From the NCBI RefSeq assembly GCF_049800675.1, contig NZ_JBLOOT010000008.1:151337-215336 (forward strand): a DNA stretch of 64,000 nucleotides, in the 5' to 3' direction. The position numbers and the translations under genes were made by a program. Below are positions 34,799 to 44,899 of the stretch, one piece after another (within the stretch, counting starts at the first letter, position 1; each line of letters starts with the position of its first letter). Under the pieces are notes generated by a model that was given only the letters and a program-made list of their open reading frames with translations, searched no databases and was not told the origin of the DNA. The stretch is from Cauispirillum nitrogeniifigens. GTDB taxonomy: Bacteria; Pseudomonadota; Alphaproteobacteria; Rhodospirillales; Rhodospirillaceae.

Positions 34799-37771
34799 TC
34801 AGGTCAGGTAGACCATGTTTCCGGTCGGCGTGCGCAGGGTACTCATGGTCAGGCTGCGGTAGGTTCCCGTTCTTACCTCTCCCAGGCGGTTCCAGGCCGA
34901 TATCAGGGAGATGGTGTGTAGAACCTCCTTGGGCGAGCAGATCTGGAGCGTTTCGATGCGGGAGGACGCCTGGCCCTGGTTGCGGATGGTGATGATGCCA
35001 TCGGCCTGCCGCGTGCCCTCGCGCTGAATCTTGATGTAGAGGGTGTTGCGGCTGCGCATGAAGCTCAGGTCCTCGATGCTGTCGAACGGATTCCGGCTCG
35101 GCATCAACCGATAGACATAGCCGATCGTTCCAGACAGGGGCGCACCGATTTCGGCTGTGGCGACGATGGCCAGGGTGTCGACGCCGCCGCCGCCTTTTTC
35201 GTCGATGGTGTCATCGCCCTCGCCCAGATAGGAGGCGTAGAGGTCGTTGCCGGCGCCGCCGATCAGGGTGTCCACACCGCCGCCTCCGTCGAGTTGATCG
35301 TTGCCCGCGTGGCCGTAGAGCACGTCGTCGCCGCCGCCGCCATAGAGGGTGTCGGCTCCCCCTCTGCCGTAGAGCATGTCCCTGCCATAGCCCGCCTCGA
35401 AGATGTCGTTGCCGGCGGTTCCCACCAACGTGTCGGCGTTGCCCGTTCCGGTGATGCCATCGGAGGCGGTGAAGGCGGTGATCGCCGGGGACGTACCCTG
35501 AAGGCCGGGCTTGACCACCGTTCTGTAGATCAGCGCGGCCATGGGATTGGCCAACAGCGGCGCGGCCTTGAAGGCGTTGATCAGCGAGTCGCGGCTCAGC
35601 TCGAAGCGGGTCAGGTTCCGCGTGATGTCGAGCAGCGACAGATCCGCCTTCCACCCGAGCAGTTTCTGGTCCCCTCCCGCCGGCGGGCCGAGGGTGGGGG
35701 TGAAGATGCCCTTGAGGAAATCGTCGGTGTTCAGGGTCACCGGGCCCCGGGAGACGCCGCCGGCCAGCCCGTCCCCGTTGATCTTGCCGGACAGGCCGAA
35801 AGTGCCCGCATTGACGTTGGCGTTCAGGACCGACCAGGAGTCCTCGATGGTGGTTACGGGATCGGCGAACGGACCCCGCGAACTGATGGGCTTGATGCCG
35901 AACGTCAGCCCGCCGCCGACGTTGAGGAGGCGCGCCGTGCTGTCGATCCAGATGGAGATCTTGCCGTTGGCATTGCCGCCATAGCCGCCGCGCCCCTCGG
36001 GGGTGACGCGAAAAAGGTCGGCAAGGTCGAGAAAGGCAGTGAACTTCACCCCCACGCCGGAGCCCGCGCCGGCCGAGACGGCGAGCAGCAGCTTGGTGCC
36101 GCTGTTGTAGAGCGGGGTGAGGATTTTCCGCCCGGCCTCCCACAGCGCGTTGCCGGTCAGCCTGGCGACGACACTGCCCTTGCCGGCGAAGGCGGCGGCA
36201 TAGCGCAGGATGGTTTCCAGGAAGCCGTCGCGCGGCGTGGATACGGCAAAGGTATCCGACGCCCTGGCGCCGTGCGGGTCCGTCGCCGTCACCCGGACCG
36301 ACAGGTCGGCGGTTCCCGGCAGCGGCGTGCCCGTGAAGGTGCGGGTGGCGGCATCGAACCGCAGCCACGACGGCAGCGCCCGGCCGTTGGCCAGGGTGGC
36401 GGTGTAGGTCAGCACGTCGCCGTCGGAGTCGCGGAAGGTCGTGGCCGGGATGGTCAGCCGGAACGCCCTGCCTTCCTGCGCCGTGGCGTCCTTCAGGGGC
36501 GTGTTCAGGACGGGGGCGGTGTTGGGCGGGGCGGCCCTGCGGACGAAGATGTCCCCCATTCCGACGGTGTCGCCGGCGACAAGGTTTGAGGCGTAGCTCT
36601 GGAACGCCACGGTACGGCCATCGGCCGAGAGAACCGGGACTTGGCTGTTGCCATTGCCCTGAGTCCCGCCGGTGGCGGTGGAGACGCGAGAGATCTCTCC
36701 GGTATGCAGGTCTCGCACAAAGACGTCAGTCACCCCATTGGTGTCGCCGGGCACGAGGTTGGAGGCGGCGCTTTGAAATGCCACGTAGCGACCATCGGCC
36801 GAGATGGTGGGGGTCCAGCTATCGCTATTTGCTTGTGTTCCGTCGTTGGCGGTGGAGATCCGCGTGATCGTTCCGTTTTGCAGATCACGCACGAATATGT
36901 CTGGCGCGTCGTTGGTGTCGCCGGGCACAAGGTTGTCGGCGTTGCTCTGGAACACCACGTACCGGCCATCGGCTGAGATGCTGGGAAAAATACTCAGCCC
37001 ATTTCCCTGCGTTCCGTTGGCGGCAGTGGAGATCCGCGTGATGGCCCCGGTGATCAGGTTTCGCACGAATATGTCTGGCGCGTCGTTGGTGTCGCCGGGG
37101 ACGAGGTTGGAAGCGTAGCTCGCGAATGCCACATGCCGACCGTCGGCCGAGAGGGCGGGGGTCCAGCTACCAGAATTTCCTTGTGTGCCATCGGCGGCGG
37201 TAGATACGAGCGTGATCGTCCCGGCTATCAGGTCCCGCACGAAGATCTGGCCCCCGTTGGTGTTCCCGGGGACGAGGTTGGAAGCAAAGCTCTGAAACGC
37301 CACATACCGGCCGTCAGCGGAGATGGAGGGGGCACTACTGCCGCCATTTCCCTGTGCTCCATTGGCGGCGGTGGAGACCCGTGCGATCGTCCCATGGAGG
37401 CGATCCCGCACGAAGACGTCAGTCTCTCCATTGGTGTCGCCGGCGACAAGGTTGGAGGCATAGCTAGAGAACACAACGTAGCGCCCGTTAGCCGAAAGAT
37501 CGGGATCGAAGCTGCTGTTGTTGCCTTGATCTCCGCTAGCGGCGATAGACACTCGCGATACTGCCCCAGTATGCAAGTCGCGCACGAATACATCGGTTGC
37601 TGCGTTGGTGTCGCCGGGCACAAGATTGGAGGCCGCACCGAAAAATGCCACAAACCGGCCATCGGCCGAGATGGCGGGTTCATAACTGTTTTCATTCCCC
37701 TGCGCGCCGTCGGTGGCAGTCGATACCCGGCTGATCGTTCCGGTCGCCCAGGACGCTGTACTCGTCGTCAT
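34799..37771 (-). CDS. Seven-repeat beta-propeller/cadherin-like/RTX protein
   Basis: Protein of 990 residues. Residues 1-425 hold seven repeats of about 57 residues with the consensus SADGRYVAFxSxASNLVPGDTN followed by DIFVRDL, as in WD40-like/TolB-type propellers, so a complete seven-bladed propeller is expected. A cadherin-like or putative-Ig domain follows (about 428-520, DSDGDVLTYTATLANG). Residues 520-760 show no recognisable domain. A short RTX block (about 770-850; GTAGNDIF, GRGGADTL, GGGGDDVL) precedes a 140-residue C-terminus. No Sec signal; type I export is likely by analogy. ATG 37771 has GGGGAG seven bases upstream. Convergent with tldD. Repeat-to-repeat DNA similarity is visible. 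Confidence 0.88.
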   Translation of the reverse strand: MTTSTASWATGTISRVSTATDGAQGNENSYEPAISADGRFVAFFGAASNLVPGDTNAATDVFVRDLHTGAVSRVSIAASGDQGNNSSFDPDLSANGRYVVFSSYASNLVAGDTNGETDVFVRDRLHGTIARVSTAANGAQGNGGSSAPSISADGRYVAFQSFASNLVPGNTNGGQIFVRDLIAGTITLVSTAADGTQGNSGSWTPALSADGRHVAFASYASNLVPGDTNDAPDIFVRNLITGAITRISTAANGTQGNGLSIFPSISADGRYVVFQSNADNLVPGDTNDAPDIFVRDLQNGTITRISTANDGTQANSDSWTPTISADGRYVAFQSAASNLVPGDTNGVTDVFVRDLHTGEISRVSTATGGTQGNGNSQVPVLSADGRTVAFQSYASNLVAGDTVGMGDIFVRRAAPPNTAPVLNTPLKDATAQEGRAFRLTIPATTFRDSDGDVLTYTATLANGRALPSWLRFDAATRTFTGTPLPGTADLSVRVTATDPHGARASDTFAVSTPRDGFLETILRYAAAFAGKGSVVARLTGNALWEAGRKILTPLYNSGTKLLLAVSAGAGSGVGVKFTAFLDLADLFRVTPEGRGGYGGNANGKISIWIDSTARLLNVGGGLTFGIKPISSRGPFADPVTTIEDSWSVLNANVNAGTFGLSGKINGDGLAGGVSRGPVTLNTDDFLKGIFTPTLGPPAGGDQKLLGWKADLSLLDITRNLTRFELSRDSLINAFKAAPLLANPMAALIYRTVVKPGLQGTSPAITAFTASDGITGTGNADTLVGTAGNDIFEAGYGRDMLYGRGGADTLYGGGGDDVLYGHAGNDQLDGGGGVDTLIGGAGNDLYASYLGEGDDTIDEKGGGGVDTLAIVATAEIGAPLSGTIGYVYRLMPSRNPFDSIEDLSFMRSRNTLYIKIQREGTRQADGIITIRNQGQASSRIETLQICSPKEVLHTISLISAWNRLGEVRTGTYRSLTMSTLRTPTGNMVYLT

Positions 37772-37859
37772 CCGTCTTCTCCCCCTGCCGGGGCGGCGCG
37801 ACCTCCGTCATGTCCTGGGGAGGCTTTGCGCCCCCGGTTGCTCCCCGATTGCGTCCGCC

Positions 37860-37887
37860 ATGGTAGTCCGGGAGGGGGGGAATTCAA
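37860..37887 (-). promoter_or_regulatory. Candidate promoter of the propeller/RTX gene
   Basis: On the minus strand, TTGAAT (37887-37882), 16-base spacer, TACCAT (37865-37860), about 90 bases before the start codon. Eye match only; it lies next to the end of the phosphatase gene. Confidence 0.3.
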
Positions 37888-37915
37888 CGCATATCGACGA
37901 ATTCCGCGCTTTCCT

Positions 37916-38635
37916 TCACGCGTACCGCATCCCCGCGTACAGCCGCCGCAGTTCTTCCAGCGTCACCGTCTCGAAGTCCGGGTAGACGCGCAGGGCGCCG
38001 GAGAAGTCGTCGCCCTTGGTGTAGGCGCTTTCGCTGACCACCACCGGCACCCCGGCGGCGCGGGCGGCGCGGACGCCGTTGGGGCTGTCCTCCAGGGCCA
38101 GGCACTGGTGCGGGCGCAGGGACAGGCGCTCCAGCACCACCTTGTAGACCTGCGGGTCGGGCTTCTTGGAGGGAGCGTCCTCGGCACAGGCGATGGTCTC
38201 GAACCACGCGTGGCCGGCCCCGCCGGTGGCGCCATCCAGCAGTGCGGTGACGTTGGCGGTGGTGGTCGTGGTGGCGATGGCCAGCCGCAGGCCCAGGGCG
38301 CGGGCCTCGTTGATCAGCCGGGCGACGCCGGGGCGGAAGGGCACGCCGCCGGCCGCGACGATGGTGGTGTACAGCTCGGTCTTGCGCTTGTGCAGGCGGG
38401 CGATCAACCCATCCAGCGCCGGGGTGTCGCGGCCCTGGTCATGGTCCTGCACGAAGGCGCGGATGCGCTCCTTGCCGCCGGAAACCTTCAGCAACTCCCG
38501 GTACAGGGTCGGCGACCACTCCCACGGGAGCTTGAACTCCGTGAAGGTGCGGTTGAAGGCCTGGCGATGCGCCTCCTCCGTCTCGGCCAAGGTGCCGTCG
38601 ACGTCGAAGATCAGCGCCTTGAGGGCGTCGGGCAC
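37916..38635 (-). CDS. cbbY: HAD-family phosphatase, CbbY-like
   Basis: Haloacid-dehalogenase-type sugar phosphatase of 239 residues; CbbY enzymes dephosphorylate xylulose-1,5-bisphosphate, an inhibitor of Rubisco. Visible motifs: IFDVDGTLAET with the nucleophile Asp11 and Asp13, motif II threonines in ATTTTT, motif III Lys in SKKPDPQVY, and motif IV LEDSPNG. The helical cap contains WSPTLYRELLKVSGGKERI, typical of CbbY. I chose GTG 38635: GGAGGAG (38648-38642) is six bases upstream of it, but directly abuts the ATG at 38641, which therefore cannot use it. No Calvin-cycle genes are in the window, so the substrate could differ. Confidence 0.87.
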   Translation of the reverse strand: MPDALKALIFDVDGTLAETEEAHRQAFNRTFTEFKLPWEWSPTLYRELLKVSGGKERIRAFVQDHDQGRDTPALDGLIARLHKRKTELYTTIVAAGGVPFRPGVARLINEARALGLRLAIATTTTTANVTALLDGATGGAGHAWFETIACAEDAPSKKPDPQVYKVVLERLSLRPHQCLALEDSPNGVRAARAAGVPVVVSESAYTKGDDFSGALRVYPDFETVTLEELRRLYAGMRYA

Positions 38636-38648
38636 GGGCATCTCCTCC

Positions 38649-39105
38649 ATGATGATGTTTTTTCATCATATTAGAGAATGCTAACGTCCCTGTCTCCCGA
38701 CCGCAGGGGTGGGGAGAGGCCCCTATTTCCGGCACGGAGGGGGTAATCACCCCCCGGAGGGGTGGGGCGGGCGGTGCAGTGTTCGGCCCACAGCCTCGAC
38801 CAGCGCGACCTGATGCGGCGGGAAGTGCCTTGTCTCGTGTGGTCATGTCGGCACGCTTCCCCGTGGCCCGAAGGCACTAGAACATGGTGAACTTATCTAT
38901 TTGGGTAGTTGGTGGGTACCCCTACGTATGATCTCTTCGCACGAGCAGCATGCGTGAGGAAACTATTGACATTGGAATATCGTGATTTCTTAGAGGCGCC
39001 GCGCTGGGCTAGCCGTTTGGCTTATTGCGACATCAGCACAGTTCCGCCACAGGTTGCCACAGAGGTTGTGCGCAATCGGGCGCCGCGTCTCAAAGGGGTA
39101 AGGCA
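38649..39105. other. Gene-poor region between the phosphatase gene and a putative small gene
   Basis: No convincing gene. It contains a small hairpin ATGATG-TTTTTT-CATCAT just upstream of the phosphatase gene (38650-38667), a GGGGGT-AATC-ACCCCC hairpin (38739-38754), and from about 38880 a stretch clearly richer in A+T than the rest of the window. TTGACA at 38966-38971 could be a -35 element, but no good -10 follows at 17 bases. A 110-codon frame at 38909-39241 has mixed codon use and no start site support. Confidence 0.5.
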
Positions 39106-39540
39106 GTGGCTTCATTTCTTTCACGAGCAGTTAGTCGTGCTGTCGAAAGCCCCGGATCGGGGTCTGAAACTCTCAGTTATGCTGAGCGTCTACAGGTTCT
39201 GGCGTCCAATGCCTCTGCTCAGGTTCGCTCGGCGAGCCTGATCGGGGAAAGATGCAGCACCATCTGCACGGTTCTGCCACGCGCGTCCGCCACCATCGCG
39301 TCGATGCTGCACGACGACGTCCCTGGAGCGATCCTCCACTGCGATGGAATGATGGTCGCAGGGGCCTTGTGCCGGGAGGATGGTTTGTGCCCGGCTCAAT
39401 ATGCGGCCCGCAACGCCTTCGCGCTGCTGACCCAGTTCCAGAAAGTACAGAAAGCCGCAGCCGCGAAAATGACCTCCCGCGCCGCGGCTACAGCGCCGTG
39501 CGTATCGGAGGTTACGGGCGTCAACATCCCTGCACGGTAG
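39106..39540 (+). CDS. Putative small protein of unknown function in an atypical, less GC-rich segment
   Basis: Possible protein of 144 residues beginning at GTG 39106, after AGGGGTAAGG. It is hydrophilic to mixed, with a central helical part (LSYAERLQVLASNASAQ) and several cysteines, and a C-terminal helix (NAFALLTQFQKVQKAAA). Third codon positions are much less G+C-biased than in all neighbouring genes, especially in the first half, which suggests recent acquisition or no coding function. I recognise no family. It lies 113 bases before the 3' end of gyrB on the other strand. The alternative is that the whole 38.9-39.6 kb stretch is a decayed remnant. Confidence 0.3.
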   Translation: MASFLSRAVSRAVESPGSGSETLSYAERLQVLASNASAQVRSASLIGERCSTICTVLPRASATIASMLHDDVPGAILHCDGMMVAGALCREDGLCPAQYAARNAFALLTQFQKVQKAAAAKMTSRAAATAPCVSEVTGVNIPAR

Positions 39541-39653
39541 CCGCAAATGAGAGGTTCGGCGTGCAGGCATAGGCCGGCGGGTCCCAATGACTGCCGGCAC
39601 GATGCGCCGCAGGAGCCGCCCACCGCTGGACCTGGTGCGATGGGCAGGAAGTC

Positions 39654-42089
<2,436 letters not shown>

Positions 42090-42167
42090 TCTCGCTCGCT
42101 CTTTCTTCGTTCGCGTCTTCGTCTCGTGCCCCTAGATATAGGGCATCTGGCCGGAAAAGGCCCGGTA

Positions 42168-42214
42168 TTCTAGAGCATCGCGCGGAAAAGTGGACCCTGG
42201 TTTTCCGCGCCGCG
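42168..42214. repeat. Alphaproteobacterial-type intergenic palindrome (TCTAGAGCAT...GGAAAAGTGG...TTTTCC)
   Basis: Perfect 10-base arms GCGCGGAAAA (42180-42189) and TTTTCCGCGC (42201-42210) around GTGGACCCTGG, preceded by TTCTAGAGCAT. I recall closely similar sequences (TCTAGAGCATG...CGGAAAAGTGG...CCGGTTTTCCG) scattered between genes in many alphaproteobacteria. Single copy in this window, between recF and gyrB. Confidence 0.75.
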
Positions 42215-42221
42215 CCATGCC

Positions 42222-43370
42222 TCAGCAGGCATGCAGCCCGCCGTCGCGGACGTCGAAAAACTGCGCCCGGTCGCCGAACGACTCGAACAGCGCCCGGTCG
42301 GTGCCGGTCAGCCACGCCTGGGCGCCGATGCCGGCCAGGGCGTCGTAGAGGGCTTCCCGCCGAACGCCGTCCAGGTGCGCCGCCACCTCGTCGAGCAGCA
42401 GCAGCGGCGCCGCCCCGCGCTGGGTCCCCTGGACACGGGCCTGGGCCAGCAGGACGGCGATCAGCAGGGCTTTCTGTTCGCCGGTGGAGCAGTGTTCCGC
42501 CGCCATGCCGCGCGCGGCGTGGGTGACTGCCAGGTCGGTGCGGTGCGGACCCTCCGCCGGGGCACCGGCGCGTTCCTTGGGGCGGTCGTCGGCCAGGCGC
42601 TTGCGGAAGGCTTCCTCGGCCTCCAGCGCCGGGCGGTCGGCCAGCCAGCCCTCGACCAGCCCGTCGAGCGCCAGCACGGCGCGCGGGAACGGCCCTTCGG
42701 CGGCCTCCAGCGCGCGGCCCAGGCGCCCCACAAGGTCGCGGCGGGCGGCGGCGACGGCCACGCCGTGCGTCGCCATGGCATCCTCCAGCGCCGCCAGCCA
42801 CGCGCGGTCGGTCACGCCATCGCGCAGCAGCCGGGAGCGTTCGCGGGTGGCCTGCTCATAGGCCGACAGGCGGCTGGCGTGGCCGGTGTCCAGGCCATAG
42901 ACCAGACGGTCGAGGAAGCGCCGGCGGCCCGAGGCGGCATCGCGGAACAGGCCGTCCATGGCCGGGGTCAGCCACACCGCGCTGACGAACTCGCCCAGGT
43001 CGGACTGGCTGCGCGCCGGCTGGCCGTTCAGCCGCACCACGCGGCGGTCGGACTCGCCGGGCTGGCGGCCGGTGCCGATGTCGATGGGGCCGTGCGCGGA
43101 GTCCACCAGGGCGGCCACCGCCCAGGCGCCGCGCGCCCCGCCGGGGGCGCCGAAGCGGGTGATCTCGCTCAGCCTGGCCCGCCGCAGACCGCGTCCGGGG
43201 GTGAGGAAGGACACCGCTTCCAGAAGATTGGTCTTGCCCGCCCCGTTGGCCCCGGTCAGCACCACCGGCCGCAGGTCGGTTTCGACCCGCAGCGATGCAT
43301 AGGAGCGGAAATCCGTCAGGGTCAGGCGGCGCACGCCGACGGGAGTGAAGGGGGCGGGGGAGTCAGTCAC
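42222..43370 (-). CDS. recF: DNA replication and repair protein RecF
   Basis: SMC-like ATPase of 382 residues that helps load RecA at gapped DNA. Features: start VRRLTLTDFRSYASLRVE, Walker A GANGAGKTN, the FVSAVWLTPAMDGLF segment, the signature STGEQKALL and Walker B LLLLDEVAAHLD, all typical of RecF. Start GTG 43370 (VTDSPAPF); the frame continues far upstream through dnaN out of its reading frame and is not used. It lies 50 bases after the dnaN stop and precedes gyrB, consistent with a dnaN-recF-gyrB operon. Confidence 0.96.
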   Translation of the reverse strand: MTDSPAPFTPVGVRRLTLTDFRSYASLRVETDLRPVVLTGANGAGKTNLLEAVSFLTPGRGLRRARLSEITRFGAPGGARGAWAVAALVDSAHGPIDIGTGRQPGESDRRVVRLNGQPARSQSDLGEFVSAVWLTPAMDGLFRDAASGRRRFLDRLVYGLDTGHASRLSAYEQATRERSRLLRDGVTDRAWLAALEDAMATHGVAVAAARRDLVGRLGRALEAAEGPFPRAVLALDGLVEGWLADRPALEAEEAFRKRLADDRPKERAGAPAEGPHRTDLAVTHAARGMAAEHCSTGEQKALLIAVLLAQARVQGTQRGAAPLLLLDEVAAHLDGVRREALYDALAGIGAQAWLTGTDRALFESFGDRAQFFDVRDGGLHAC

Positions 43371-43420
43371 GGCGCGGCGTCCCTGCTCCCACCCGTCGAG
43401 GAGAGCATGCGGCTGCGCCG

Positions 43421-44539
43421 TCACACCCGCATCGGCATCAGGACATAGACCGCCGAGCCGTCGGCCACTTCGCGGATGACGGTGGGGGAGGCGGCGTCGG
43501 CCATGGCGAAGCGCGCGGACTCGCCCTCGATCTGGCTCATGATGTCGAGCAGGTAGCGCGAGTTGAAGCCGATTTCGATGGGCGAGGAGTCGTACTGCGC
43601 CGACACTTCCTCCACCGCGCTGCCGGCCTCGGGGCTGGAGGCGGACAGGGTCAGGGTGCCCTTGTCCACGGCCACCTTGATGGCCCGGCTCTTTTCGGTG
43701 GAGATGGCCGACACGCGGTCGACGGCATCGGCGAACGGCTTCTTGTCGACCTGGAGGATCTTGTCGTTGTCCTGCGGGATGACCCGTTCGTAGTCGGGGA
43801 AGGTGCCGTCGATCAGCTTCGACGTCAGCACGGCGTCGTCGAAGGCGAACCGGATCTTCGAGTCGGACAGTGACAGGGTGACGTCCGACCCGGTTTCCTC
43901 GATCAGCTTGCGCACCTCGGCCACGGTCTTGCGCGGCACGATGACGCCGGGCATGCCGGCCGCGCCCTCGGGCAGGGGGATCTCGACGCGGGCCAGGCGG
44001 TGGCCGTCGGTGGCCACGGCGCGCAGCACGTCCACGCCGTCCGACTGGGTGGCGTGCAGGAAGATGCCGTTGAGGTAGTAGCGGGTTTCCTCGGTGGAGA
44101 TGGCGAACTTGGTGCGGTCGATCAGCCCGCGCAGGTCGGCCGCCCGCAGCGTGAAGGTGTGGCTGAAGGTGCCGCCGACCATGTTGGGGAAGTCTTCCAC
44201 CGGCAGGCACGACAGCGAGAAGCGCGACCGCCCGGACCGCAGGGTCAACTGGGTGTCCTCGGCCGAATAGGCGATCTCCACCTGCGCCCCGTCGGGCAGC
44301 TTGCGGGCGATCTCATAGAAGGTGTGCGCCGGGGCGGTGGTGCTGCCCGGCTGGCTGACGTCGGCCGCCACGGTCTCGACGATCTCCAGGTCCATGTCGG
44401 TGGCATTCAGCGACAGCCCGTTGGGGCCGGCTTCCATGCGCACGTTGGACAGGATCGGAATGGTGTTGCGTCGCTCGACCACGGACTGAACGTGACCGAG
44501 GGACTTCAGAAGCGTTGCGCGCTCGATGGTCAGTTTCAC
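43421..44539 (-). CDS. dnaN: DNA polymerase III sliding clamp, beta subunit
   Basis: Processivity clamp of 372 residues, made of three similar domains that dimerise into a ring. Family features: the N-terminal MKLTIERATLLKSLGHVQSVVERRNTIPIL, the ATDGHRLARVEIPLP segment, and the C-terminal end VLMPMRV, the usual clamp terminus. Start ATG 44539 is the only sensible choice. It leads the dnaN-recF-gyrB run, but dnaA, common upstream of dnaN, is absent; the next gene upstream is pheT, separated by an extended -10 promoter candidate and a copy of the dispersed repeat. Confidence 0.98.
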   Translation of the reverse strand: MKLTIERATLLKSLGHVQSVVERRNTIPILSNVRMEAGPNGLSLNATDMDLEIVETVAADVSQPGSTTAPAHTFYEIARKLPDGAQVEIAYSAEDTQLTLRSGRSRFSLSCLPVEDFPNMVGGTFSHTFTLRAADLRGLIDRTKFAISTEETRYYLNGIFLHATQSDGVDVLRAVATDGHRLARVEIPLPEGAAGMPGVIVPRKTVAEVRKLIEETGSDVTLSLSDSKIRFAFDDAVLTSKLIDGTFPDYERVIPQDNDKILQVDKKPFADAVDRVSAISTEKSRAIKVAVDKGTLTLSASSPEAGSAVEEVSAQYDSSPIEIGFNSRYLLDIMSQIEGESARFAMADAASPTVIREVADGSAVYVLMPMRV

Positions 44540-44645
44540 GGGTCGATCACTCGCTGGCTATGCGATTCCGCCCGACCATCGGGCGGACCCCCCACATCCC
44601 CGCCACGGCGCCCGTCTACGCGGACACTTCGCGCGGGGGCCGAAC

Positions 44646-44654
44646 ACTATATCA
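44646..44654 (-). promoter_or_regulatory. Candidate extended -10 promoter for dnaN
   Basis: On the minus strand, TGATATAGT (TGn plus TATAGT), about 105 bases before the dnaN start, with no clear -35 box. Pattern match only. Confidence 0.35.
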
Positions 44655-44708
44655 CAAGCGGTTGACCCAGAAAGCGGATTCCTGCGCTGTGGTGTGAAGG
44701 TTGTTTGT

Positions 44709-44853
44709 ACCACCAAGACACCAAGGCACCAAGAGATCGCGGAGGCAGCGCCGCAGGCAGATAAACTGAAGGCGCGGATTTCTGCGCTGCGCGCGGCATG
44801 CTTGCGCGCGGCCATAGGAGCGTTTCCTTGGTGACTTTGCGTCTTGGTGGTTC
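44709..44853. repeat. Dispersed palindromic repeat, copy 2 of 3
   Basis: A 145-bp element with a left end of three CACCAAG units (44711 on) and right end CTTGGTGACTTTGCGTCTTGG plus TGGTTC. It keeps the conserved GCGGAGGCAGCGCCGCAGGC block and CTGCGCTGCGCGCGG but is the most divergent copy inside. It lies between dnaN (start side) and the pheT terminator. Confidence 0.88.
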
Positions 44854-44857
44854 AAAC

Positions 44858-44894
44858 AAAAAAGGCGGAGCCGGGCATCCCCCGCTCCGCCTTT
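44858..44894 (-). terminator. Rho-independent terminator of pheT
   Basis: Arms AAAGGCGGAG and CTCCGCCTTT (44885-44894 and 44861-44870 on the plus strand) with a 14-base loop, followed on the minus strand by TTTTGTTTG. It begins six bases after the pheT stop. Confidence 0.85.
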
Positions 44895-44899
44895 CCTGA

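Noticed and set aside
38909..39241. 110-codon plus-strand frame in the less GC-rich segment
   Set aside because: Mixed codon use, TTG start without binding site, and it overlaps a better candidate in another frame.
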